Part shown: in pieces, positions 1 through 8,027 of the stretch
Position numbering within the stretch: the first letter of the stretch is position 1
Layout of the letters: each line of letters begins with the position of its first letter
Assembly: GCF_030381805.1 (NCBI RefSeq)
Contig: NZ_JAUDRH010000003.1
Coordinates: 1-64,000 of the forward strand
DNA length: 64,000 nucleotides
Direction of reading: 5' to 3'
Origin: Chlorogloeopsis sp. ULAP01
Lineage (GTDB): Bacteria > Cyanobacteriota > Cyanobacteriia > Cyanobacteriales > Nostocaceae
Translations under genes and position numbers: made by a program
The notes under the pieces: generated by a model
Databases searched by the model: none
Told to the model about the DNA's origin: nothing
Seen by the model: the letters and a program-made list of their open reading frames with translations, nothing else

Positions 1-2
1 CT

Positions 3-74
3 TATCTGCCCAAAAAACCTTCCCTCGACATCTACCCCAAAGACTTACCTGCCCTACCTCCTGCTGTTTTTTAA
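3..74 (+). CDS. 3' end of an unidentified gene (partial)
   Basis: The third frame of the plus strand is open from the window edge to a TAA at 72-74 and encodes 23 residues ending in ALPPAVF. The composition (Pro, Lys, Leu-rich with a DIYPKDLP stretch) looks like a real C-terminus rather than random sequence, and the other two frames read poorly. The body of the gene lies outside the window, so no family can be named. Confidence 0.4.
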   Translation, partial: YLPKKPSLDIYPKDLPALPPAVF

Positions 75-169
75 CTCTGTCGAATTCACGTTATTTAAGA
101 AGCAGAATACCCTGCAGGAAGACGCTTTACGTTTGTGAAGAATTGAAAAGAAGCATATTTTTGAGTGCT

Positions 170-1672
170 TTAATTGGAGAGTCGTAACTCAGCTTTAATT
201 TTCTCAGCAATGGAGTTAGCTTCCAAGCGAATCTGATCAGGATTAACCGTGAGCATTTTGCGTCTATGCATTAAAACTTGCCCGTTTACAATGACGGTAT
301 CAACATCCTGAGCATCCGCTGCGTAAACAAGATGCGAGATGACATCGTAAAGTGGGGTCAGGTGGGGTTCTGTGAGTTGGACTTGAATCACGTCTGCTTG
401 GAGTCCCACTTTAATCGCACCTATTCTATCTGCTAAGTTGAGTGCTTCTGCACCGCCGAGTGTTGCCATACGCAAAACTGTCTTGGCTGGTACAACTGTG
501 GGGTTAAGAGTTGTTCCCTTATGGATCAGGGCGGTAAGGCGGATTGCCTCCCACATATCAAGATCGTTGTTTGATGCGGCTCCATCCGTACCTAATCCAA
601 CCTTAACTCCTGCTTTTAGCATTGCTGGTATCGGTGCAAAGCCAGAAGCCAGCTTCAAATTCGAGTCAGGGTTGTGGATAACACCAACACCGCGTTTTGC
701 CAACAAATCAATTTCATCTTCGTTAGGCCACACCATATGTGCAGCAAATACGCGCGGCTCCAAAAAGCCAAGATTTTCCAGGTGTTGCACTGGAGTTGCG
801 TTATAGCGTTGTTCGACATCTTTGACTTCGGTTTGTGTCTCCGCCACGTGAATTGTCAGCGGGACATCGTATTGACGCGCGGCTCCTATAGCCTGTGTCA
901 GATTCTCCGGTGAGACGGTGTAGGGAGCATGGGCAGCAATAGCTGGTATGATACGTGGGTTCTTGCCTTTCCAGCGTTTCACAAAATCCACCGCTGCGGC
1001 AAATGCATCATCCCATCCTTGGAAACCAGGGCTGGGGAAATCTATAGATGACGGTGCAATAACGGCGCGTAAGCCACATTCATTAACCACTTCTGCTGCC
1101 ACATCTGGCTCAAAATACATATCAACAAAAGTCGTTATTCCACTACGGATCATCTCCCAGCAGGCAAGTTGCTCACCAACTCGGACAAAATTTTCGTCAA
1201 CGAACTTCGCTTCCGCTGGGAAAATGTAATTCTGAAGCCAATCCTCCAACGCTAAATCGTCCGCAAGACCGCGAAAAAGCACCATTGCCGAGTGAGAATG
1301 GCCGTTAATAAGACCAGGCATTAGTACCATTCCCTCACCTGGTAATGTCGTGGCAGCTTTGTAAGATGCCACTATCTTGTCTTTTGTATCTACTGCAACA
1401 ATTTTGCCGTCCTGAATTGCGATCGCGCCATTCTGGATGACGGGTTGTGCCTCGTTCATGGTAACGACAAAATCCCCACCCACGATCAGTTCTACATTCT
1501 GCTTTCCTCGATTCTTGAAGTTATGGAAGTTATGATTGCTCTGAGCAATGACTATCGGACTAAAAAAGATAAAACACGCTGTACAAAGGAAAAGAACTAA
1601 CAGCTTGTAGTATTTTGGAGACTGGCGTATCACACTATTCTCCTCATTTTTGTTTATTCGTAGTTTTACCAT
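170..1672 (-). CDS. Amidohydrolase of the MTA/SAH deaminase (TRZ/ATZ) type with N-terminal membrane anchor
   Basis: 500 aa. Metal-dependent hydrolase of the amidohydrolase superfamily, closest by motif to 5-methylthioadenosine/S-adenosylhomocysteine deaminases and chlorohydrolases. Visible metal ligands are the HSH motif at about residues 125-127, a His in AHAPYT near 248, a His in HVAET near 275 and the Asp of GTDGAASNN near 363. Unlike the cytosolic ~430-aa enzymes it has a hydrophobic segment at about 24-43 ending in VIAQS, which reads as a signal peptide or anchor, so the enzyme probably acts outside the cytoplasm. The substrate is not evident; the deaminase label is by family only. It lies 250 bp downstream of the AAA-WD40 gene on the same strand, with no obvious ribosome-binding site at the chosen ATG. 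Confidence 0.85.
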   Translation of the reverse strand: MVKLRINKNEENSVIRQSPKYYKLLVLFLCTACFIFFSPIVIAQSNHNFHNFKNRGKQNVELIVGGDFVVTMNEAQPVIQNGAIAIQDGKIVAVDTKDKIVASYKAATTLPGEGMVLMPGLINGHSHSAMVLFRGLADDLALEDWLQNYIFPAEAKFVDENFVRVGEQLACWEMIRSGITTFVDMYFEPDVAAEVVNECGLRAVIAPSSIDFPSPGFQGWDDAFAAAVDFVKRWKGKNPRIIPAIAAHAPYTVSPENLTQAIGAARQYDVPLTIHVAETQTEVKDVEQRYNATPVQHLENLGFLEPRVFAAHMVWPNEDEIDLLAKRGVGVIHNPDSNLKLASGFAPIPAMLKAGVKVGLGTDGAASNNDLDMWEAIRLTALIHKGTTLNPTVVPAKTVLRMATLGGAEALNLADRIGAIKVGLQADVIQVQLTEPHLTPLYDVISHLVYAADAQDVDTVIVNGQVLMHRRKMLTVNPDQIRLEANSIAEKIKAELRLSN

Positions 1673-1922
1673 CCGTCTAATTACGAACCTACAACTAGAC
1701 GAATTTCTAGCTGATAGTACCCTCTAAGGAATTTTGAACTGAAAATCTCAATGATAATTTAACAACACGGAATTTTAGGCAGATTTTTCCGTATTAGCTT
1801 CTTATCATTGAAGATTAATTAGAATGGCATCGAGTTACTATACTTTAGACGGAAGACGGACTTAAATATATACGCTTTCAACGAGCAAGGCAGAAGACGC
1901 ACCAGTATACTAAACTCGCAGC

Positions 1923-4900
1923 CTAAGTACTACTTTTGTTGCCATTCCTGCTCAGGCGATCGCACAAATGACGGTCTTCTGCTTTGACATTTGCACTATT
2001 TTTTAAATAATCCCCGATCCAATTGCACCCTTCCAGCAATAATTTCTCTGGGCTGGAATCAATATCTAAATTCCAAAGAATGACGTTACCAATTGAGTCT
2101 GATGAGGCTAAAACCCGACTATCAGCACTAAAACTCAGACTTTTTACCCCAGCGCTATGTCCGCCAAGAGTTTGCAACACTTCGCCCTTGCGGTTCCAAA
2201 GCTTAACTGTCATATCTTCGCTGGCAGTGACGATCATCTGTCCATTAGAACTGAAAATCACAACATTTACTTCACCTTTATGTCCCCGGAGAGTCAGCAA
2301 TTCTTCGCCCTTTCGGTTCCAAAGCTTGACTGTTTTATCTTTACTAGCAGTTGCAATTATGTCGCGAACAGGACTGAAACTAACTGAATTGACTCCTGCT
2401 TGATGCCCTCGCAGGGTTAACACTTCTTTCCCTTGAGTGCTCCAGAGTTTGGCTGTACCATCTTCGCTGGCGGTAGCGATAATTTGACCATCGCGGCTAA
2501 AATTCACACTTCTAACAGCAGCCTCATGCCCTTGCAGGGTAGCAATTTCTTGACCTGCCAGATTCCACAATTTGGCAGTTGTATCCCAACTTGCACTAGC
2601 AAGAGTTTGACTGTCAGGACTAAAAGTCACGCTCCTAACATCTGCTTGATGTCCTCGCAGTGTCGCCAGTTCTTTTCCTTGTCGGTTCCACAACTTTATG
2701 GTTTTGTCTCGACTGGTAGTAGCAATGAATTTACCATTAGGGCTGAATTGTAAACTTCTCAAGGTATCGTCATGACTGCTCAATCTAGCTAGTTCTTGTC
2801 CTTGCCGATTCCACAGTTTAGCCATTGTATATCTACCAGCACTACCCAAAGTCTGACCATCAGGACTAAAACTGACACTAGCAGCCGCAGCATCACCAAG
2901 GTTGAGTCTGAAAGAGTGGGATTTATTGCCTAAATTCCACAATCTTACCATCCCGTCTTCACTACTACTAGCAAGAAACTGACCATCATTACTAAAGTTG
3001 ACACCCCAAATTGCATCTGTATGACCTTGGAGAACTTGTAGTTGTTTTCCTTGACGGTTCCATAGTCGGATGGTTTGATCCCAACCAGCTGTAGCAATAG
3101 TCTGACCATCGCGATTAAAGACTACACTACCAAGAGTGTCAGTATGTCCGCGCAAAGTCACTAGTTCTTTTCCCTCTAAATCCCAAAGTTTCGCGGTTTT
3201 GTCCTTACTGGCAGTAGCAATTGTTTTGCCATCCTGACTGAAATTAACGTACATTACCCAATCGCGATGCCCCTTGAGTGTCACCAGTTCTTCACCGTTC
3301 AGGCTCCAGAGTTTTGCAGTACCATCACGACTAGCGGTAGCGATCGCATTCCCCTTGGGACTGAAACTAATTGCTACAGCAGGTGCATTATGCGTATGAA
3401 ACGATCGCAATTCTTTACCTGCCAAATTCCACAATCGCATTGTGCCATTCCACTCCATCCCTGCTACCATCTTGCGATCGGGGCTGAAGCCTACACACGC
3501 TACCCAATCGTTGTGAGGTAAAGTCAGAAGTTCTCGACCATCCTCAACCCGCCAAACTTTAACAGTTTTATCTCGACTGGCACTAAGGAGCAACTTGCCA
3601 TCAGAGCTAAAATTCACACTCCAGACACCATCAGTATGTCCCCGCAATGTATGAAGTAGCTTTCCGTCACGCCGCCAAATTTTCACAGTCTTGTCCCAAC
3701 TGGCAGAAGCGAGCTTTTGACCGTCGGGACTGAATTTCACCCGTGTGACTACATCTGTATGCCCTACTAAACGATTGCTTTCGCGCACCCAATAGATAGA
3801 CTGCCGCAATGCCTTTTCTAACTGTACTGTCAAGTCTGTACCTACATGGTTCCATCCCAATTGGTTCAATTTAATATTTGCTTTGATACTTTCAACCAAG
3901 GCATCTAAATTTTGATCAGACTTAAAAGCAGCTTCTGATGAAAGAATCAGTGTTTTAATCTCGCCAATATTTACCTGTCGTTTTTGTTGCGCTGTTTGCC
4001 ATGTCAACAATCCCGATAATCCTACTAAGGTAGCAGCTGCTACCGAAAGTACTGTTAATCCCATCAGTCCGCGCTGAATGGTTTTCTTGGCTTGCTGTTG
4101 AGCGTTGAGTAATATTTGATTTGCTTGCTCCGATGCAGTGAGTGCAATCTGTACCTCTCGTTTATCCAGTTCTTCACTAGCAGCTAAAAATCGGTAATCT
4201 TGATTACTTAAGCTTTTTCCCTTCGACCAAGCTTGAGCTGCTTTGAGCGCTTCTCCCCGCAGGAGATAGGTTTCATTTTGATAATTATAAGCTACCCAAG
4301 CATTCAGTAAATCTGCGTAAGGTCGTAATTTATTTAATTGCTTTTCCACCCATTCAGAGTTAAAAACTTCTTGATAGATGCGGTTGTAAACTCGCAAATA
4401 ACCCTGTTTTTTGACAACCAACCCCGATAAAAGTAACTCAATTTTTTCTGGAGAATCATCAGCAGGAACACTGCCATCTTGGAGAATTTGCTGATATAGT
4501 CCTAGCAGTCTGCTGGCACGTTGCTCGTTGCTCAGTAGGCGATCGCGTATTGTCCTCAGATGGGGTGGTTCGTCTTGGGCTGCCCAATTTTCGATCAGAT
4601 GCGATCGCACAATTGCAGACACGCGATCGGCAATTTCTTCATGCTGCGTTAATATCTCCCCCATCAGTTTTTGCAAAAACGGGTACTCAAGAGTGGGAAA
4701 TTTTTCTTCCCTGCGGCTTGGCACCCCGCTCTCCCATTTCTCCTGCTGTGCTATCAAATTACACAACTTCTGAGTGAGAAATGGCTGTCCTCCCGTCCAA
4801 GCAAGTATTTCCTTCAGCACTGCCTTGGGATTGTCTACCAAATCAGCCAATCCTACCTCTAACGGTTTAACTTCATCCAAATCAAACCCATTCAACTCAA

Positions 4901-5519
4901 TTGCCCGACCAATATTAAAAGGTGTCCGGGTTTTATCTACAATCAAATCCGAGGGGGTTGCTACTCCTAACAAGGCAAAAGTGAGACGTTCGCGTTCGTG
5001 GCAAGCCCGGATTAATGCAAAAAAATCATCAGAATTAAATGGTAAGCTGAGGGTACTGTCGATTTCGTCGAAAAAAATCACGATTGGTTGAGCAATCAAC
5101 TCTGGCAGTAAGTTTTGGAGTAACTCACCCAAACGACCGACAGGCGATAAATATTGTCTTTCTGCTAACCAACTGCGGACATTAATTTGCCCAGATAACC
5201 CTAAACTTCGTACCAGACGCATAATAATGTCAGCGTACCACTGGTCTGGCGTAATATTTCTGTTTCCTATTCCAGATAGATCAACCGTTGCACAGGCAAA
5301 GCCATCCTCTTGTAGTTGCTTTGCCACCTGTACCCGCAGGCTAGACTTTCCCATTTGACGGCAGTTGAGGACGTAACAAAATGCACCTGATTTTAAAGCC
5401 TGGTAGAGTTCTTTATCCGCTTGGCGTATGACATAGCTAGGTGCATCTACAGGGAGACGACCGCCAACTTGATACTCGTAGGGTGACAACAGTTCGTGCA
5501 TTCGGATTGCCTGCGTCAT
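1923..5519 (-). CDS. AAA-like ATPase fused to 14 WD40 repeats (STAND-type signalling protein)
   Basis: 1198 aa. The N-terminal third is an AAA-like (AAA_35 type) NTPase with a Walker A of CRQMGKSS at about residues 53-60 and a Walker B of IVIFFDEID at about 146-154. A winged-helix-like helical region follows, then one hydrophobic segment (GLSGLLTW region, about 490-510) that could be a membrane anchor. The C-terminal half holds 14 WD40 units from about 580 to 1165, each closing with a K/R-[IVL]-W motif; this is enough for two seven-bladed propellers. Such proteins are common in filamentous cyanobacteria and are thought to act as NTP-driven sensors or scaffolds in signalling and biological conflict. 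No effector domain is seen in the chain. An aerolysin-like gene lies divergently 467 bp away. Confidence 0.9.
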   Translation of the reverse strand: MTQAIRMHELLSPYEYQVGGRLPVDAPSYVIRQADKELYQALKSGAFCYVLNCRQMGKSSLRVQVAKQLQEDGFACATVDLSGIGNRNITPDQWYADIIMRLVRSLGLSGQINVRSWLAERQYLSPVGRLGELLQNLLPELIAQPIVIFFDEIDSTLSLPFNSDDFFALIRACHERERLTFALLGVATPSDLIVDKTRTPFNIGRAIELNGFDLDEVKPLEVGLADLVDNPKAVLKEILAWTGGQPFLTQKLCNLIAQQEKWESGVPSRREEKFPTLEYPFLQKLMGEILTQHEEIADRVSAIVRSHLIENWAAQDEPPHLRTIRDRLLSNEQRASRLLGLYQQILQDGSVPADDSPEKIELLLSGLVVKKQGYLRVYNRIYQEVFNSEWVEKQLNKLRPYADLLNAWVAYNYQNETYLLRGEALKAAQAWSKGKSLSNQDYRFLAASEELDKREVQIALTASEQANQILLNAQQQAKKTIQRGLMGLTVLSVAAATLVGLSGLLTWQTAQQKRQVNIGEIKTLILSSEAAFKSDQNLDALVESIKANIKLNQLGWNHVGTDLTVQLEKALRQSIYWVRESNRLVGHTDVVTRVKFSPDGQKLASASWDKTVKIWRRDGKLLHTLRGHTDGVWSVNFSSDGKLLLSASRDKTVKVWRVEDGRELLTLPHNDWVACVGFSPDRKMVAGMEWNGTMRLWNLAGKELRSFHTHNAPAVAISFSPKGNAIATASRDGTAKLWSLNGEELVTLKGHRDWVMYVNFSQDGKTIATASKDKTAKLWDLEGKELVTLRGHTDTLGSVVFNRDGQTIATAGWDQTIRLWNRQGKQLQVLQGHTDAIWGVNFSNDGQFLASSSEDGMVRLWNLGNKSHSFRLNLGDAAAASVSFSPDGQTLGSAGRYTMAKLWNRQGQELARLSSHDDTLRSLQFSPNGKFIATTSRDKTIKLWNRQGKELATLRGHQADVRSVTFSPDSQTLASASWDTTAKLWNLAGQEIATLQGHEAAVRSVNFSRDGQIIATASEDGTAKLWSTQGKEVLTLRGHQAGVNSVSFSPVRDIIATASKDKTVKLWNRKGEELLTLRGHKGEVNVVIFSSNGQMIVTASEDMTVKLWNRKGEVLQTLGGHSAGVKSLSFSADSRVLASSDSIGNVILWNLDIDSSPEKLLLEGCNWIGDYLKNSANVKAEDRHLCDRLSRNGNKSST

Positions 5520-5603
5520 TTATCAAAGCTTGACTGAACTTATTTTTAAGGCTTGAGCGGTCAATTGTCCATGTAGAAAAGTTAAGGATTTTGAAGTAAC
5601 CCG

Positions 5604-5736
5604 CCAGAGAATAAATTCTCTGGCTAGTAGCATAAGTCAGTTAAAACTGACTCAAAGATGTTCTAGTCAGATTTATCTGACTTCAACTCTCAGCCAAGAA
5701 ATAAATTTCTTGGCGGAATGAAAAGCTGGTACAAGA
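5604..5736. repeat. Four-palindrome intergenic repeat, copy A
   Basis: Four near-perfect palindromes in a row, each with a 2-nt centre: 5604-5623 (CCAGAGAAT arms), 5635-5652 (AGTCAGTT arms), 5665-5682 (AGTCAGAT arms) and 5694-5713 (CCAAGAAAT arms). A conserved tail follows (GGCGGAATGAAAAGCTGGT and CAAGAT). Copy B at 12863-12996 has the same order, orientation and spacing. It lies between the divergent AAA-WD40 and pore-forming genes and is the main content of the 5520-5986 gap; the remaining 250 bp before the gene is AT-rich. Confidence 0.85.
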
Positions 5737-5986
5737 TATAAGCTAAGAAACCGAGAAAAGAGTGAATTAAGAGTAGTTCTATAAAGAATTTAGCGTCTAC
5801 AAAAATTAGATGTGTATATTTAATAATCACAAATATAAAATTAATAATTTTACTTAAATAAAACCCAATTTTAGCTAAAACTTAAGTTGATAAATCCTTA
5901 ATTTTTCTGTATGGACTATTATCTAAAACACCATCAATAATGTTAATCATAGCTACCGATTAATGGTAATCAAAAGGAGAATAACA

Positions 5987-7351
5987 ATGCCTATACCTCA
6001 AAGAAAAGTAAAAATTAGCCTGAATAAAACTGAACCAACAAAACTGACAACGGAGATATTACAAAAACAACTAGCAAGTATTGGGTTGACCTGTATATAT
6101 ACAGAAAAAGAGAACCTTAGCGCATCCATCAGTGAAGTAAAGAGTAAACTTCCCAGCGGAGTTATACAAACTTATGGCATTAAATCATATAAACAAAGTG
6201 AAGACGGCAAAGCATTCTATACAAATGAGTTTGATGGTCAAGTTGATGTCGGCAGTTTATCCTACAATGGTTTGGAAAAAGCCTCAGAGGCAAATTGGGA
6301 ACCTGATTCTTCAGCTTTGGGATATAGTACTGAATTGGAATATATCCAATTCCCGTCTCACTTTGATTATCTTGTCAAGAACAGATCGAGCTTTACTGGC
6401 ATAAAATTTCAGCCAACTACGTACATGGGAAAATTTACATCTGTAGACTCAATTAAAAGTTTATTCGTAAATGTCGGAACTGTCGCTTCTGCAACTCTCG
6501 TTAAAGGACTTGATAAAGAATCTATCGAATCCGTATTGAGTAATGCGATCGCTCCCATTAATGATGCAAATGTCCAAGACTACAATGTCTCAGATAGTAG
6601 AGTCATATTTTTAGTAGAAAATTACAATCCAGAAACACGTGAAGCTGATGCGATCGGTGTATTAACAATCAACTGGCATTTAGTCATTAAAGATTACAAA
6701 AAGAAAAAAGATTCGCTTAAACATGATACTACTCTAACTATCTGGTCTCGCTCAGTGCTATACGATAGCATCGATGCCCTCAAAGCAGATGTTGAATTTG
6801 TCCAATCCCATCTCAAAAATAATCTGTTCCTTTTCAAGATACCCGCAAAACCTAGCACAGTAGAAATATTTCCTAGTTTACCTCCAGCAATTAAGGATAC
6901 ATTTAGCAAAAGCTTACCAAAAATTTCAAAAGAGGAATTTGTGGAGGTAATTGTTTTATACTCTCCTGATTTAGATAATATTGGCTCTTTAGATAACAGC
7001 AATTCCGATGCTGACACAAAGTATAGCAAAAGCGTAACTAGTGGTTTTACTTTCACAGCATCCCAATCTTTCAGCACAGAACTCTCGTTTGAGGCTAGTG
7101 CAGAGGTGGTAAAAGCTGGTTTCAAGATCGGATTCAACATCACTTTTACAGAACAATGGAGTGAAAGTACAACTGAAACTATGGAGTTCACTGTGCCAGC
7201 AGGCAAGAAAGCATTTACTTATCAAGGTTATCTGCTTTCTGCAATATTGAGATACGATCCGGCAAATGACAGTTATAAGTATGTTGATTTCAGCAGATTT
7301 ATGACGAACATCTTAACGACTACTAGAACACCAATCGAAGCAGCTTCGTAA
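5987..7351 (+). CDS. Aerolysin/ETX-MTX2-like beta-pore-forming protein
   Basis: 454 aa from the ATG at 5987, chosen because AAAGGAG lies 7-8 nt upstream; the in-frame ATG at 5963 lacks a site. The C-terminal ~120 residues have the hallmark of aerolysin-type toxins. A long Ser/Thr-rich stretch of alternating polar and hydrophobic residues (SKSVTSGFTFTASQSFSTEL onward) has a turn around AEVVKAGFKIGFNI, then a TETMEFTVPAGKKAF strand and a final YQGYLLSAILRY strand. The N-terminal ~300 residues are a mixed region I do not recognise. There is no signal peptide, so the protein is either intracellular or released by lysis. It stands alone between two WD40-STAND genes and has its own terminator at 7380-7413. 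The pore-forming call is by pattern, not by database match. Confidence 0.65.
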   Translation: MPIPQRKVKISLNKTEPTKLTTEILQKQLASIGLTCIYTEKENLSASISEVKSKLPSGVIQTYGIKSYKQSEDGKAFYTNEFDGQVDVGSLSYNGLEKASEANWEPDSSALGYSTELEYIQFPSHFDYLVKNRSSFTGIKFQPTTYMGKFTSVDSIKSLFVNVGTVASATLVKGLDKESIESVLSNAIAPINDANVQDYNVSDSRVIFLVENYNPETREADAIGVLTINWHLVIKDYKKKKDSLKHDTTLTIWSRSVLYDSIDALKADVEFVQSHLKNNLFLFKIPAKPSTVEIFPSLPPAIKDTFSKSLPKISKEEFVEVIVLYSPDLDNIGSLDNSNSDADTKYSKSVTSGFTFTASQSFSTELSFEASAEVVKAGFKIGFNITFTEQWSESTTETMEFTVPAGKKAFTYQGYLLSAILRYDPANDSYKYVDFSRFMTNILTTTRTPIEAAS

Positions 7352-7379
7352 ACAAAGATTTACTTTTAACTTTTGAGTC

Positions 7380-7413
7380 AATTCCTCGAATACAATTCGG
7401 GGAATTTTATTTT
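7380..7413 (+). terminator. Rho-independent terminator of the pore-forming gene
   Basis: A 12-bp stem (AATTCCTCGAAT pairing with ATTCGGGGAATT through G-U pairs) around a 3-nt loop, followed by TTTTATTTT, 28 bp after the stop codon at 7351. Confidence 0.75.
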
Positions 7414-7481
7414 GACGTCTGAATTCTTCTTTTATTCACATCTTGTACCAGTCCCGACAGCTTAGAGGTGTTAGCCGACAA

Positions 7482-7520
7482 ACCCTCGTTACCAGGTTGA
7501 ACCTGGTAACGATAACTAGA
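7482..7520. repeat. CGTTACCAGGTT palindromic repeat, copy 1
   Basis: CGTTACCAGGT and ACCTGGTAACG arms form an almost perfect palindrome, preceded by ACCCT and followed by ATAACTAGAG. A second, slightly diverged copy is at 40597-40637. Together with the terminator it accounts for the 7352-7674 gap; I see nothing else there. Confidence 0.75.
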
Positions 7521-7674
7521 GCTTCTGGCTCTTCTTGAATATTCATTTCCTGATACTAAAATAAAACTAATTACACACTTTCTTCTTAGAAACTAGGCGG
7601 GATAGGAAACAAAATCTGTTTCCTCCCGCCTTCATCTGTAACTTTAATTTTGCCTACCCAAATTACGAATTAGT

Positions 7675-7866
7675 TTAATGCCAGATAGTGTAATTTATAC
7701 CACGATACTTCAGTTGACTAGAAGTATGGGCATGGGATTTACGTGTAACAGCAGGACTGGAAAATTTAATTTTTGTACCTCTATACATACCGATGCGATC
7801 GCTATTGGCTACTTTCACAACTGTAGAGTTAAATTCGTAATTAGCAGCCCGATAAGTTAATTGCAT
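7675..7866 (-). CDS. DUF4278 small cyanobacterial protein
   Basis: 63 aa. It begins MQLTYRAANYEF and has two further YRG-type motifs (MYRGTKIKF and LKYRGINY), the pattern of the cyanobacterial DUF4278 family, which is found almost only in this phylum and has no known function. An AGGAG ribosome-binding site lies about 9 nt upstream of the ATG. No membrane segment or signal is present. Its neighbours, the pore-forming gene upstream and the NB-ARC-WD40 gene downstream, give no functional clue. Confidence 0.75.
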   Translation of the reverse strand: MQLTYRAANYEFNSTVVKVANSDRIGMYRGTKIKFSSPAVTRKSHAHTSSQLKYRGINYTIWH

Positions 7867-8027
7867 GACTTTGTTCTCCTGACCTGAGGATATCTGTGAT
7901 TGATTCTTTTACTTATAGGTTGCAGACAAACAATAGTCGATACAGAAAAGTTAAGTATTTTAGCCACTTAACTTTAGAATATTGCAGTCGATGATTCCCC
8001 AGATAAATACATACTTTTTCTACTATA

